From Casuarius casuarius (lineage: Eukaryota > Chordata > Aves > Casuariiformes > Casuariidae): DNA of 64,000 nucleotides. Below are positions 1 to 12,425 of this stretch, piece after piece. Where the stretch lies: contig PTFA01000050.1 of assembly GCA_003342895.1 (NCBI GenBank), positions 702,820-766,819 of the forward strand. The letters run 5' to 3'. Every line of letters starts with the position of its first letter. The first letter of the stretch is position 1. Below the pieces are notes generated by a model. It searched no databases. It was not told the origin of the DNA and saw only the letters and a list, made by a program, of their open reading frames with translations. A program made the translations under genes and the position numbers.

Positions 1-3000
1 TTCTGATTGGAAGATTTTTCAGATCTCAAGANGACCTAGTGTTGTACTATTTAAATACTGTACAGCCTCATTATTAGACAGCTTGTTGCTAAAATTGAAT
101 TAAAATACTGTTTGGAACTCGATAGGGAGAAAAAAAACCTCTTCATTTATTTAGCATAGATCAAAATGAATAACAATACTAGTAAACCAAACTGAGCAGA
201 CACTGCAAAGCAATGATTACTTACACCAATTTTAGAGGCAAACTTTTTAGAGTTTGACTAAGACCATTTTATTTACTCTTAAGATATTTTCAACAAATTC
301 ACGCACTGGCAGGAAGATTTGCAAAACCAGCAAAGTTTAAAATCTAATATATGAAAATTCCAGAGGATAAATTAAGAATTAGCATTCACTCTGGAAAGCC
401 CTTTTTTTTTTTTTTTCTATGATACAAGAAGGGGTCATACCTATTACAAAGGTCACAATAACCCATGTTTTTTTGATTCCATTCAGACTGATATTATTGC
501 CAGAACTCTCAGAAAGTAATATGTAGGCCAAGAAATCTTCTCTGAAATTATCTGACTGATAGTTGTGATGAGAAAATAAAAATGAAAAAATGTCAACGTG
601 CTCAAAAACAACTGCCAAAAATTAAGACCACGGTCTAATAAGCTTGTAAATTTTTGTCTCCTTTTTAAAGGATCACCATTTGGGGCTAAATCTAAGTCCA
701 CCAAATCTGCAGGCATAGCTGATGGAAACATTCATCTTATCCTTGTAAAGAGACTGGTACACCCTCTTATTAGCAGCTCTTAAAATTCTCAGAACTCTCC
801 TCCTTTGCGTACAGAACACCCTCTCTCTCCTCCTAGTCTCACTACTTCCACTTTAATTCTTAATAAATAGCCTTTCCACAGCTTCCTCCCCAAATCTTGT
901 GTTTTGAGAGCCTCTGTTTCTTAATAAATCTTTTTGATACATCTCATACCATCTTTTAATGTGTTACTAGTATTTCTCTCAATTTTGAATGATATCACTA
1001 ATGCTCACAGATATTACTTTAATGTGCTTCTTACCTATGAATGCTATCTGCTCCATCATCAGTCCAGGCCAGACAATCCCTAGTATACTGCACTATGGAA
1101 ATATAAACAAACTATAAATGCAGATATTGCACATATCTCAAAGTCTTCTTTGTCGGTCAAGCTACTTGAAGTTCTCAGTAAATTATAGTAGGATTTTCTT
1201 CTGCTACCATTATATATCCTTTAAGCAATGTTCCCATTTGGGGTCACTTACTAAAATAAGACAATAAATATGAAAACAATGCATGCTAAATTTTCTGTTT
1301 TTACAGAATATCTTAAGCAGNAGAAATACAAACTTCCTTTGATATCTATTCCAAACATCATCATAGTTTATAGTTCAATAATTGCACAGCAATATGATAC
1401 ATTCAGAACTGAAAATTCAGACGGACAAAATAAATAGCACAAACAACATAGCCAAATTAAACTGCTAAGAGGCCATAAAGATCTCTTTAGTAGTCAAAAT
1501 AAGCAAGAAATAGTAGTGGTGTTTTCCAGTTTGTCTTAATTTCTCTGACTAGTTGGTACATTTCCACCCCAACTTTGGCCTGCCAACGGACTGCACCTCC
1601 CTCTTGCCCAATGCTGTTGGCATTGCCCAGTAACTGACCATGGCTCTCTCCCATCAGCATGTGGTTTCTGTGTATATGTATCATAGCTTTTAGTACAAGC
1701 AAAATGTAGAAAAATGCAACAGACTGACATCCTCTTTTTGCCTACAGTCACCCTTGATACTCACTGGCTTATCACTCCCTCACAACCATGGTCTAGACTG
1801 CATAGAGCATCGACAGCATCTTGCTCAGTTTCTACATCCATTTAATTTTTGGCTGCTCTGAGAATGCCAGCAAGGGTACCAATTAGTGTCAGCTGTAACA
1901 GTTGCTTTATGTGATACACACACCTGCCTACTAGGATTGGAGAACCAATGCATTTTACATAGACCATCAAACACATATATCCAATGGGAATAATTTTTGG
2001 CACTATCTACCTGAACCATATTTGAACCACTGACCTGAAAACAAAAGGCTTTGTATTTCATTACCAATCTCTAGGGCCATCAAGTACTATACACGTGGAA
2101 AAACTTTAGTAACACAAGGCTGAGAGCATTTAAGACTTAAGTTGTGAACTTCTGTAAGCATCTGCTCACTCGTGCCTCATGCAGTGACATGATAAGCATA
2201 TCATTTGCCTAGGTAAACTCTTCATGAAATCCTCTGTTTTCTTCTGTATTGGTAATATATATAGAGATTATTTAACACAGATCTTCCAAATTTAATTAGC
2301 TATTATCTGTCATAAAACTGAATTAAAAAGTGACAGAAATGGCAATAACAATATTAACAATATAGCCCTCTTTGGATAAGGCATCTATTATTTTATAGAA
2401 AAGATAATTCTCTCTTTAGACTAATATAATTCTAAATGTCTACTTTTAGACAAAGTTTTAATTCATACTCAGTTTGTGAGTAGGTTTTATGGAGACATTA
2501 TGTACTATGACAGTAAGAATATTTTGCTGAAGGCAAAGGAAAGTAGAGATTGATACTGCAGAAGAAAGAAACCTTAGTGGATAAAGCAAAATAAATCTAT
2601 GATAATTTTTCATTCTCTGGACCAGTCACTCTTTATTCCTGATTCATAACACCAAGTCTTTAGCTAATACAGGTAGCTACAGAGCAGTGTTCAACACACA
2701 CTTTTCTCCCTGCTTTTTTCGTTCTCCCCTGCCTCTGGCAGACACCATTCTCTCTTTCAGCAATAATGACAGCTGATGCTAATGCTACTTTGTGGTTCAA
2801 CTGCCTGATGATGCGGCTAACACTGTCTCCACAGATTATAAATTTGTCACCTTTGTGATATACTCAATCTCCAGCATCCTGCAGTCTGGAAGCCCAATAA
2901 TCTCTGCTCCCAGCATTCAGATCTCCCAGTGGTAGTGAGCAAATCGTCGTCAAACCACTGGAAAAACAACACTAACAATCTTTCTTCTACTGCAATCAGG

Positions 3001-3098
3001 AAAGCTTACATAAATAAGGAAATGTCACCCACGCTGATTTTAAAGGTCTGTCCGGGCAAAATAAATTCAAACCTCTAACAAACTTAACCAATTGGTTT

Positions 3099-3119
3099 AA
3101 AATAAATAAATAAATAAAT
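3099..3119 (+). repeat. (AAAT)n repeat
   Basis: About five AAAT units lie in intron 8. Confidence 0.85.
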
Positions 3120-4544
3120 CAAATGCACTCCATCAAACTAGGAAAATTCTTTACCCTTTTTTGCTTTGGAAACTTTAATTGTACAATAAATAAGGGCTAA
3201 ATTTGTGTCACTTGCCAACTTTTGAAAGTGTCACTGGATCAGCTTTTGAAAAATACATCTAGCACACCAAGAAGGAGAGAATATAATCAAAGTGGGAAAT
3301 GTTAAAAAAAAAATTATTCCATAGTCACCCAGGTATGGGATGATTTAACCGTTTATGGCTTTCAGAAGCAAAAACTAAAAACACTTAAACTAAAACACTA
3401 AAACTAAAATAAAATGATAAAGTAGCCCTCGGAGTAAACAGTCCCTGCAAAGTGGCTTAGTGAAGGAACTTGATGCACACAAAAGCCACACACAGAGCTG
3501 AAGTTCTGTGACTTTTACAAGATGGTCCTATAATGCTATTTGTTTTAAGCCCTTGTAACAAAGAAGTTTTTTTGCATCACAAGGTAAGAAATGGAATATT
3601 CTGCGAATATCCACATCTTTTAGACATAAAGTCTTTCTGAGAGTAAAGGGTCAAGACAGTTTCGAAGCAAATAATAGTGATTGTTAAACAGCAGCATTGA
3701 ATTAAGCAGTATTTCCATTGTCCTGGAGAGTACTTGTACTTACTGATCCCAAGCTTGGCTGCTTCAGAGACTCCTCAATACAAGAAACACAGGTGAAAGA
3801 CAGAGGCAGAAAACAGGAAGGGTCACAAGAAGCAAAAGCAGCCTGGTAATAACCAACTGGAGAAAAGTCAAAGGTCAATCGAGGCAGCTGATGTCTAAGC
3901 ATAACTACAGCAGGAGACCTGACAGCTTCATTGAAGTCTGAGTTTTCTACATTCATTCAAAAGCCGCAAGGTTGTTTTTTCACCCTGCTTGAAAGAATTC
4001 TCCTGATTTACATGCAGTATTCAGTGACAACACCTATGTCGCAACGTGCATTTACTTTCTGAAAAATTGTTTTAGGTTCCATAATGGGTGCTTAATAGAT
4101 TCATTTTCTTCTTCTAAAGAACATACAAGATATGAATATCAAGAAATCGAAATCTAATAGTCTGGATTTTTTTGCTGTGATTTCCAAAATAGTGAATCCA
4201 AACTTGTTTTTGTCTATGCTTGTTGCTAACTTCCTGAGTAGCAGTTCCAGCTGATGCACACAGGGTCTAGAGAGGATGACTTATAAAAGATCCCACTGGT
4301 GATCACACAGCCGTGTGTACCAGTTACTAATTTTAGAAACATGGATGCTGGATTCCTCAATAAGAAAAAAAAATCTGTCCTTCCAATGTTACATAAAAAC
4401 AACCAAAAAAATTTTAAACAACCTAAATACCTCCCTCCCCATTATCTGTCAGACTTTGCTTGATACCCATGATTTGTCTGTCTAATCTTAGGAAGTAGTG
4501 TACCTCCCATTACAGCAGTTTCTGAAGAGTTCACAGTTTTTCAT

Positions 4545-4625
4545 ATATTTATCCTCTTGACAGTCCTGTGACATAAAGAAGCATTACCCTGGTCTCACAA
4601 ATGAGAACAGTCAGAGATAAAACTG
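4545..4625 (+). repeat. Possible MIR SINE remnant
   Basis: 'TTATCCTCTTGACAGTCCTG' followed by 'GTGACATAAAGAAGCATTA' and 'CACAAATGAGAACAGTCAGA' has the order of MIR segments ('AACCCTGTGAGGTAGG', 'TTATTATCCCC', 'ACAGATGAGGAAACTGAGG'). It is strongly decayed. Confidence 0.4.
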
Positions 4626-4774
4626 GTTATATTTTAAAGGAATTCCGATACCTTAAGATGCAGAGAGACACCTGCTAAGAGTTAGAAAAACCACAGCATT
4701 TGTAACGAGTACTTGAACCAGTATTGCCATATTTCATTTAAAATCTGGCATTTAGTGACCACCCCAAGGATTTT

Positions 4775-4797
4775 AAAAAAAAAAAAAAAAAAAAAAA
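4775..4797 (+). repeat. A23 homopolymer
   Basis: This is an uninterrupted A run in intron 8. No SINE or processed-transcript body was recognised upstream of it. Confidence 0.9.
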
Positions 4798-7404
4798 GTC
4801 TGTGACAGAAGAAAAAAATCATTCCAATTTTCCCAAAGTCCATGCTAACTTCTTAACCTGTGGACCTTCTTTTTGTAATGGAAGAGAACATGTCCCTTCT
4901 TTACATCAACACCACTACTGGAGCTTACAGGGTAAAATCTACCTCACTTACCTTCTTACACAAGACCTAAAATTCTAATATATAAAGAGCTAGGGCACAA
5001 GAAAAGTTTAGCATTTTCTTCAAAACAGAAAATAACAAAATATTTCAAAATACTCCTGTTTGTGTCCCGTTTAACATGCATATTATTTGTAGGATTACAC
5101 TCTCATATTCTTTATTGTTATTATTATTGAACCAAGAAGCCCTACCATAGATTAGGACTCAATTGACACAGTATGCACTTACAAAAAATAGACTACAATA
5201 AGGTATTATGATTAAAAGTTGTATGCAAAATATCCATGTAAAAATCCAGATATCACTACTGAGAAATAGGACCATGTTAATTAATAGTAAGATGAGCCTT
5301 TCTTGCATCTGGAAAAAATACATACCTTTACGTTTGTACATCAAAATTGTGTGATCTAAATTATTTCTAAGAAGGGGGTGGACAAAGGCAAGTATGGTGA
5401 CCAGAAAAAGCTAAAAAATTATAGCTGCAGATTGACTTTAAAACAGATGATCATACTATTTGTAAGAGGTTCTTTTTGAAAGGTCAGGCAAAGATGGAAG
5501 AATATACCAACTGTAGAAGTACATAATGATCTGATCTACCAAATGTTATTGGTTGTAGTAATGGCCTCATAAAATAGATTTTCTCATTGTGCTATTCCAA
5601 TGAGCCACAGATTTAAGCTATTGATTCTTAAAAGATATAATCAATTAACATCCTTCTGCTGTTTATCTCATTAGAATATTTCATCTCAGAAGAATTCTGT
5701 GTTTACTTTGGTCCAAATTATTTATTGAATCTTTATTCTGTTTTTACTATGTCAACTTGTCATTACATCATGGCTTAGAGAGAACTATTATAAAGATTTC
5801 AGAATTTGACTAAGTAGCACTAAGAAAATACAACCACCATACATAATTTTTCCTATCATTAAGCTTGTTATTTCATTATGTCTCTCTCCAAAACTTTACA
5901 CTTCCCAATACCTGACTGAATTTTCTTTAAGAGAAGTAGCGTCACTGCAAATTTCATTCAGGAAAATAGCCTAACAGACACCAGAGTCTGCCTCATAATA
6001 ACAATATTTTAGACTAATAAAATATTTGCATGAAAAAGATTTATATTAATAATGGATTCACTAACTTGTTTTTTACTAGTAGTTAATAATTTCAACATAA
6101 TTATACATTATCCTTTTAAATCATCTATTGTTGATTTCTTGATGACAAATTAGTTTGGTAGTAAATATATTTATATGAAAAATATAGCAAAAACAACTAA
6201 AACTTAACAAACCTTAAAGAAAATATTATTATAATGTGATACAAATTCCATTAAGAGGAGGAATGAGAGACAATTTTTATTGAACTATACTGTCCAGTTC
6301 TGCTGTGCATTTACAGGCCAAGGAAAGTACAAAATTCTCTCTTAAAATTCAAGCACTCTTTTTTCTCCAAACTGCTACTGCATGATAAAATAACTTTCTT
6401 GGTTACATTTAAAGAAAGTATAATGAAAAATGTCAATAGCATCATTAGTGGGCTAAAAATATTACAATCTTTTTTGAAAATGAATCAGGTGCAGATATTG
6501 AACTGTACTTTTTCATCCTTTGTCTCACTTTTCAAATGATAATTTCTTCCAAAGTCACCATTAAATCTTGATCTATTCCAGCTTTCTGTATGGGTCATTG
6601 ATTCTAGATGTACCATGGTTATTCTTAAACGTTTCCCTTTCGTAGAGAAAAAGAGGGCTGTCTAGAGCCAGATGGGTAACTTCACACTTCATTTATCAAA
6701 CCCAATGCATTGGACTCCACCCTCTCTTTCCCACTATTGCTGTTAAATTTCCATATAATTTGGTAACAATTTTCATTATCATACAGTGACCCTAAAAAGT
6801 CTACTCCAGTTTGCATGGCCAGCCCAAAATTCACAGCTGTTCTCTTTACCCTCTTTTTGCTACAGTAGAAGCTAAGGTTCCCCTTACTTTATAAGCGAGC
6901 ACTGACCTTTTATAAGCAGAGGTCAGAAAGGGGTCAGTTCAAAGGGCTAGAGCACCTCTTTAACAGCTATAACAACCTGTCCATCAGACACGATCATGCA
7001 GTATAAACAAATCTGAGGCTTTAGAAACTCTGGACCATTTCTTTTAACACTTACAGGACATTCACTGAGTCCTACCTGAAGCACAGAACAACTTGAATCC
7101 CTAAAAGACCCGCTCAGATACTTGAGATACTGATGACATCTTCGAGTCACAAGTATTTGAAATGGCAAGCCAGAACACTAAGTGCACAACCATGTGTTTT
7201 GGACTACAGAGCCGAAATAAATGAAATTATAGTAATTTCAGTTGATTAATATGCAGAAACACTGGTACAACTTAAAGCAAACCATTCAGGGACATGCTTT
7301 ACCCAAGCAGACAGATAAATACATCGGAAAAGTTTGGATACCTTCCTCTGAGAAAGGCTGAATTTATAAGAGTTCAGTCAGTTTGTATTAGCAGTTCCCA
7401 CCAC

Positions 7405-7433
7405 TTATTATTATTATTTTNTTATTATTATTT
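7405..7433 (+). repeat. TTA trinucleotide repeat
   Basis: A short (TTA)n run is broken by TTTTN in its centre. The N at 7421 may mark a length-ambiguous base in the assembly. Confidence 0.8.
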
Positions 7434-8981
7434 AAGGTGCCAATGACAAATGAAACCCATGAAACAACAGAATGGCTACATAGCTCTATGAAGACTTAAG
7501 TGCAGAGTAAAGTTTTTGCCAGCTGCACTCCCTTAGTTGACCTAAATTTCTTGAAGTTGTACTGTTCATAATGTGCTCTCTAATGCACAATGTAAGGTAA
7601 TTAGAGTCATCTGTATTTAACTTCCAGAGGAAAAAAAAATTCTATTATCTAATCTAGCTGATCCCCTGATAGCCTGTTGAAAGTAAAATACTGTAACCTA
7701 TTGCCTGCCCTTTGACAAGTGCTAATTATTTCCTGTCCAAGCACATTTTTCTCATGTAATTCCAAAGTACACAATAGACTGATCTCTAAAACATGGGCAG
7801 CCCTGCTAGCACCACGGCCAACGTTTTATAACTTTCACCACCCTATGCTTGATGGCTACCACAGCCCGTGCTTCATTCCAGACATCTAGCTGAAGCTTTG
7901 ATGAGGTAAAGTGAGGTGCATGGTAACAGCCTGTTTATGCAGATCATATGGATGAGACTCCCAGATAGGTCACTGGGATGGGAAACATCAAATGGAAAGA
8001 AAAAGGATTATGGATATTTAATACTCAAAGGACACTTTCTTTCAGAGCTTTCAAGGCACAGTGCTCTTGAAATTTTCTTTCAGGTGTTTAGTTTTAAGGA
8101 GGCCTGCACTTTGTCTGCCTCTAAGCCTCTCCTGCCCCCACGCAAGGACTTCAGCATTTTGTGCCAGAGACTAGAATAGGTCTACAACTGCAACATCGAC
8201 TCCAGCTTCTGATTAAAGGGAATAGTAAGCAGAGGCCAGAAACACGGTAACAAGATTACTTTTAAACCAGTCTTTTTTGTCATGATTCCTGATGACTTGG
8301 TATATCAGGAAATTATTGTTAAACTAAAACTCTAATAAGATATTTCATTCATTACAATTGTTTAGCCATCTCCTATCTCTAGGAAGCCTTCTATTCTGGT
8401 TCGCAAAAAGTGTGTCTCCCATGAAAAACCCTCATGCAATTTACCCAGTTTCCAATATAGCCAAATCATTTGCATTATTTAGTAAGTACCGCCATGGAAC
8501 ATGGAAGAAAAAAACCCACAATAAAAATCCCTTAAATTCCTTAAAAGGAAGACTCTAAAACCACATGATAATCTGAATAACATTACAGACCCTCCTGGCT
8601 GAGTTATTTTCCACTTTGAGCTCTTAACTGGTTAGTATACAAATGAGCATCCCATACCCTTTAAGAAAGCAGGCTTATTAAAGAAGGCCCTTAATTTTTA
8701 ATAATAATTGTTACTATGTAATAGTGTTTAATTTCTAAAGTTTCTAAATTGTTTCAACTCCATTCACCATAATCATTGAGAATAGCAAACCCAATCAAGT
8801 GTCCAATCCAATAGCTACAACTGGCATCTTAAAGTCAATCTCAGAGAATCTTCAGGAACTTTACAAAGCTATATATTAAAAATACAAGAGAACTCACTTA
8901 GCAGGCACAGCCAGGGCAGGTAAAAAATCATACTAATTAAGCACTACTATCAATTTACAAAGTCTCATTAAAAATATACAT

Positions 8982-9042
8982 TGGGCCAAGAACCATATTT
9001 AACTGCAAGCACAGGACTTCTATTGGCTTCAAAGGGTGCTGT
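8982..9042 (+). repeat. Ancient 'GGGCCAA' repeat remnant
   Basis: 'TGGGCCAAGAACCATATTTA' followed by 'TATTGGCTTCAAAGGGTGCT' resembles 'GGGCCAAATTCTGCACTCAG ... CATTGACTTCAATGG' of the same old class. Confidence 0.3.
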
Positions 9043-9947
9043 AAAAGTTTGATAGACTGTTAGCTCTTTTCATTTGTGTAATCAGATATCAGAAATAACA
9101 CACAAATATCATATAAAATGAGAGACTGTTAAACATAAATCTATAGGTTTTAGAAGTAGATGTGAAAAAGGTGAGACTGACTCAGCAGCTAAAGACAGGA
9201 AGGAAGCNGCAAGAACACAAGCTGGCATACAGTGGAAATTCTCTCTTTTGAATTCACATATATCTGAAAGAACTAGAAATATGGCATACCTGTTGTTTAT
9301 GAAATGTGTTCATCTGACTACACTCCAGTTAAATAAACTTTGTCAAATAAAAGCATACGCAACTTTTTAAATTTGTTAGCTATATTACCTGCTTTTTTAC
9401 CACGGTAATACATTCAATTTAAGAACTCAAGCAGAATTCACATCATATGACTGTATTATTCTAGCAGTAAGTACATTCATGCTGATCTCACCCAACACAA
9501 TCTGGTTAACACCAGTAAGACACCATGAGAAAATGTCAGGAGGATCAGAATCGATATATGCAGGCAAGAAGGGCAAAAGCACATCTACCATATCCATGCC
9601 AGCAAGGAGTATTGGTGATATCGTCAGCAATATAAAGAAATACTTAGGGCTTCTACAGCAATAGCAATCTTCAAACATGTATGCTGCCTATCAAGCTATT
9701 ATCAATAGTTTGCACTATATAAGCACACTAAGGGAGCATTCTATCCCCAAAATTAACTATGAAATCAGAAATAGAACATTTGGCTGTTCAATTCAAAGAA
9801 AAATGCTAACAGAATAGTAAAAAAATTAATTTTTTTTCTAATATCAAGCTGCTTTCTTCCTCCCACCCTTGAAGTGCTTTGAGAGGAGTATATTTGATAT
9901 GCTTGTTTCTCATTTCAACATCACGTTATTTTTCTGAAATTTCTCAC

Positions 9948-10072
9948 CTTGCTGTCCACTCTTTACGTAGCTTTTGTCGTTCAGTGAGAACTAGCAAGAG
10001 GCCACTGATGGTTTCATTCCTTTGTTCCACAGTTTGATCTTCTTTTCCAACTTCACAGAGGGCCAGGCTTGT
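9948..10072 (-). CDS. FTO: FTO coding exon 8 (residues ~414-456), C-terminal domain
   Basis: This 125-nt exon lies after an acceptor with a long T run ending CCTTTTAAG and before the donor CAAG|GTGAGA. It encodes 41 whole codons beginning 'TSLALCEV' and containing 'VEQRNE' and 'LTERQKLRKEW', which match human 'VEQRNE' and the Arg-rich helix near residues 440-456. It starts in phase 0, consistent with exon 7, and ends with two bases (AG) of an Arg codon that the next exon must complete. It is the most diverged of the five exons, but the motif spacing is identical to human, which makes the assignment secure. The final coding exon (about 49 residues in human) was not found between here and base 1. 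Confidence 0.93.
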
Positions 10073-12365
10073 CTTAAAAGGAAAAAAAAAGCATGAAAAT
10101 TATAATCCAGAAATAAGAAACAATGTATAAAATTAGTAAAAAGCCCATAAGCAAATAAGGACAGTAAATCAATGGCTTTTTTATTACAGTTTCACTGCTG
10201 ACAAATCAATACAATAAATGATGGTCAAAATGGCCACCATATATTTAGTATTTAATCAATGTACATGGCACATAAGGCAAGTCTTAAAATCTCATTGCCT
10301 TAAGTAACACAAGAAGACATTGTGCATTCTAGCTCTCATTTTCTCAAGACTTTTCTTTTTTTAAATGTTTTCTTGTGTTAAATACTATCGAGTTTTTCTC
10401 TTAATACGGCATTTGTTTGGGGGATTTTCCCCTTCCCTTCAATCCTTGATGAGGCTAATGAAGAAAATTCCCATTTGTACTGTATCTTCTGAAAGGAATT
10501 TCTAATGATATCCCCATGTTCTCTTTACCATGAAATAAAAAAATATTTCAAGTAAATAAGTAGCTTTTTCACTTATGGCATAAGTTATAAATTACTAAAA
10601 GATACTTATGCAATGAAAGGATATAGTCAGTTTTGGAGTAAGATCTCACTCCACGTCTGTAGATCAAAAGACACTGGCCTTTCCAGATATTGCATCAACA
10701 GCTGAACCAGTGAAAGTGCAGATCTGCGTCCTTCACCCACCCAGCAAAGTAACTCCAATTCCCTTACTCCACTTTTGCATTCTACTACTATCTCCCCCAC
10801 AGTTTTCTTCTCCTCTTTTCCCAGCACCTCCCCGTGTCTGCCATCTCTGGACCAGCAGGAAACGGCACGTGCTGATGCTCGTTTCTAACAACACGTATGC
10901 TGACCAGTGTGTACATCTGCTGACTGGATGTGCAGCAGTCCAGCCACAACAGACAACTGGAGTTCAGGCTGCAGACTCTTCCTTCAGTGGGAATAATTTA
11001 TTTACTTCTCCTTTCTTAATCAGCCACTGATTTTTGCTTGATTACCTTTGATATTCTAACCTTCAGTCAGATATGCAAACAGACCAAAGTATCTAAATGC
11101 TCTGGGGGGAAGGATGACTGAATGGACAGGCTGCTTGCACAAGCCTGTTTTATTCCATAAAGGAGTCTAAAAATAGGTTTCTAACCCAAACAATGGTGGA
11201 AGGGAGTTTGAAAACACAACTCAAGTATAACCAAAGCCTAATAGCTGCAACTGTTACCAGCAGCATGGCTTCTCTCATGGGAATAACATGAAAAAAAGTA
11301 GACCATATAGCTTCCTTCTAAACAGAGTATACGTTACATTCTGCCCTGCCCAAATGTACACATGCTAAAATTCCTCCGGGGATTCTGTGAGATAGGTAGT
11401 TGCTATTATCTTTAGTTCGTGAAAACAGAAAATCCGTCCTTGGTCTGACAGTCTTTTTCCACTAGAAAGAATACTGCTCTGATTATATACTTTCTAAAGT
11501 ATGTAAAGTAGCAGTGGCATCGTTACCACTGTGATGGCTCCAAGANAAAAGCACGAGGTCCACAGAGAGAAAAAATACTTTTATTATACCAATATCAGGT
11601 GACAACATCCAAAAAGTATCCTTTTTTCCCCAACTGTATTTGTTGGTCTACCAAAACACATTACCCCAGGATAGCAAACTACTCCTCCCATCAAAAAGAA
11701 CACGTTTTATTGTGGAAAAAAAATAACCCCCCAAAATTCTAACTATAAGGATCACATTCTTGACCCTGCTCTGACATTAGAAAGCAAACAAAAAGTCAGA
11801 GAGGATTTTCAGATAAGGATTCCCTGACATAGGTTTCCCTTGCATTGACCTACAACATATTTTCCACAAGCTCCAGTATCTGCCAATTTCGACAATCCTG
11901 ATCTAAGGCTCACTTCCAGCAACTGCGCAGTTCAAAGCAGAATCTGACAGAGGACTTTAAGGTGTAAGACCATTCCAGCATGAGAAGAAGAGAAGGACAT
12001 TCTTTAAATGATGAAAATGAACATCTCTTGTCTTTCAGATTAAACATAAAAGTTTCAGCCTTAACAGGTATATTTACTGTGTGTAAGACTTCTGACACAG
12101 CACTATAGGTGAAGGTTATCTCTGTATTATAACATGATCAGACATACCACTAGGTCACAGCACACCAATATTTCCCATTTGGAATTCTTCCGGGGCCTTA
12201 TGAATCACAGTAGGGTGGTAAATTCCTCAGGAAGTGGTAAAGCTCGTGATGGTGTGTAAGTCTACTTCTCTCTAAGACCGTAGAAAAGCCACAAAGTTTC
12301 ATGACACTATGCACNGTAAAGCTGGAAGTATAATTATTTGCAGGCAACAAAAATCAGGGTCCCCT

Positions 12366-12425
12366 AAATAGGTGGTTCCCAAAGTATAAACCATGGAGAG
12401 CTGGTAGTCCCTAAGGAATTTCCAG
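12366..12425 (+). repeat. Possible hAT-type DNA transposon remnant
   Basis: 'TAGGTGGTTCCCAAAGTATA' followed by 'ACCATGGAGAGCTGGTAGTC' recalls the 'GTGGTTCTCAAACTTTTTGGACCATGGACCACTGGTGGTC' pattern of several hAT non-autonomous elements. It is short, and no terminal inverted repeats or target-site duplications could be defined. Confidence 0.25.

Larger units (their letters stand above)
1..9947 (-). other. FTO: FTO intron 8, 5' part (runs off the left edge)
   Basis: This sequence lies downstream of exon 8. I searched the minus strand for the FTO C-terminal segment (CRPYW-like and DLTDIV-like motifs) and did not find it, so the last exon is more than 9.9 kb away. Intron 8 is also very long in human. 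Contents seen are an (AAAT) repeat at 3099-3119, an A tract at 4775-4797, a TTA repeat with an N at 7405-7433, and old repeat remnants near 4545-4625 and 8982-9042. There is also an open stretch with splice-like ends at 9492-9652, described under findings. Confidence 0.8.

Noticed and set aside
1..9947. Search for the last FTO coding exon (CRPYW / DLTDIV motifs)
   Set aside because: No match on the minus strand. The exon is outside the window.
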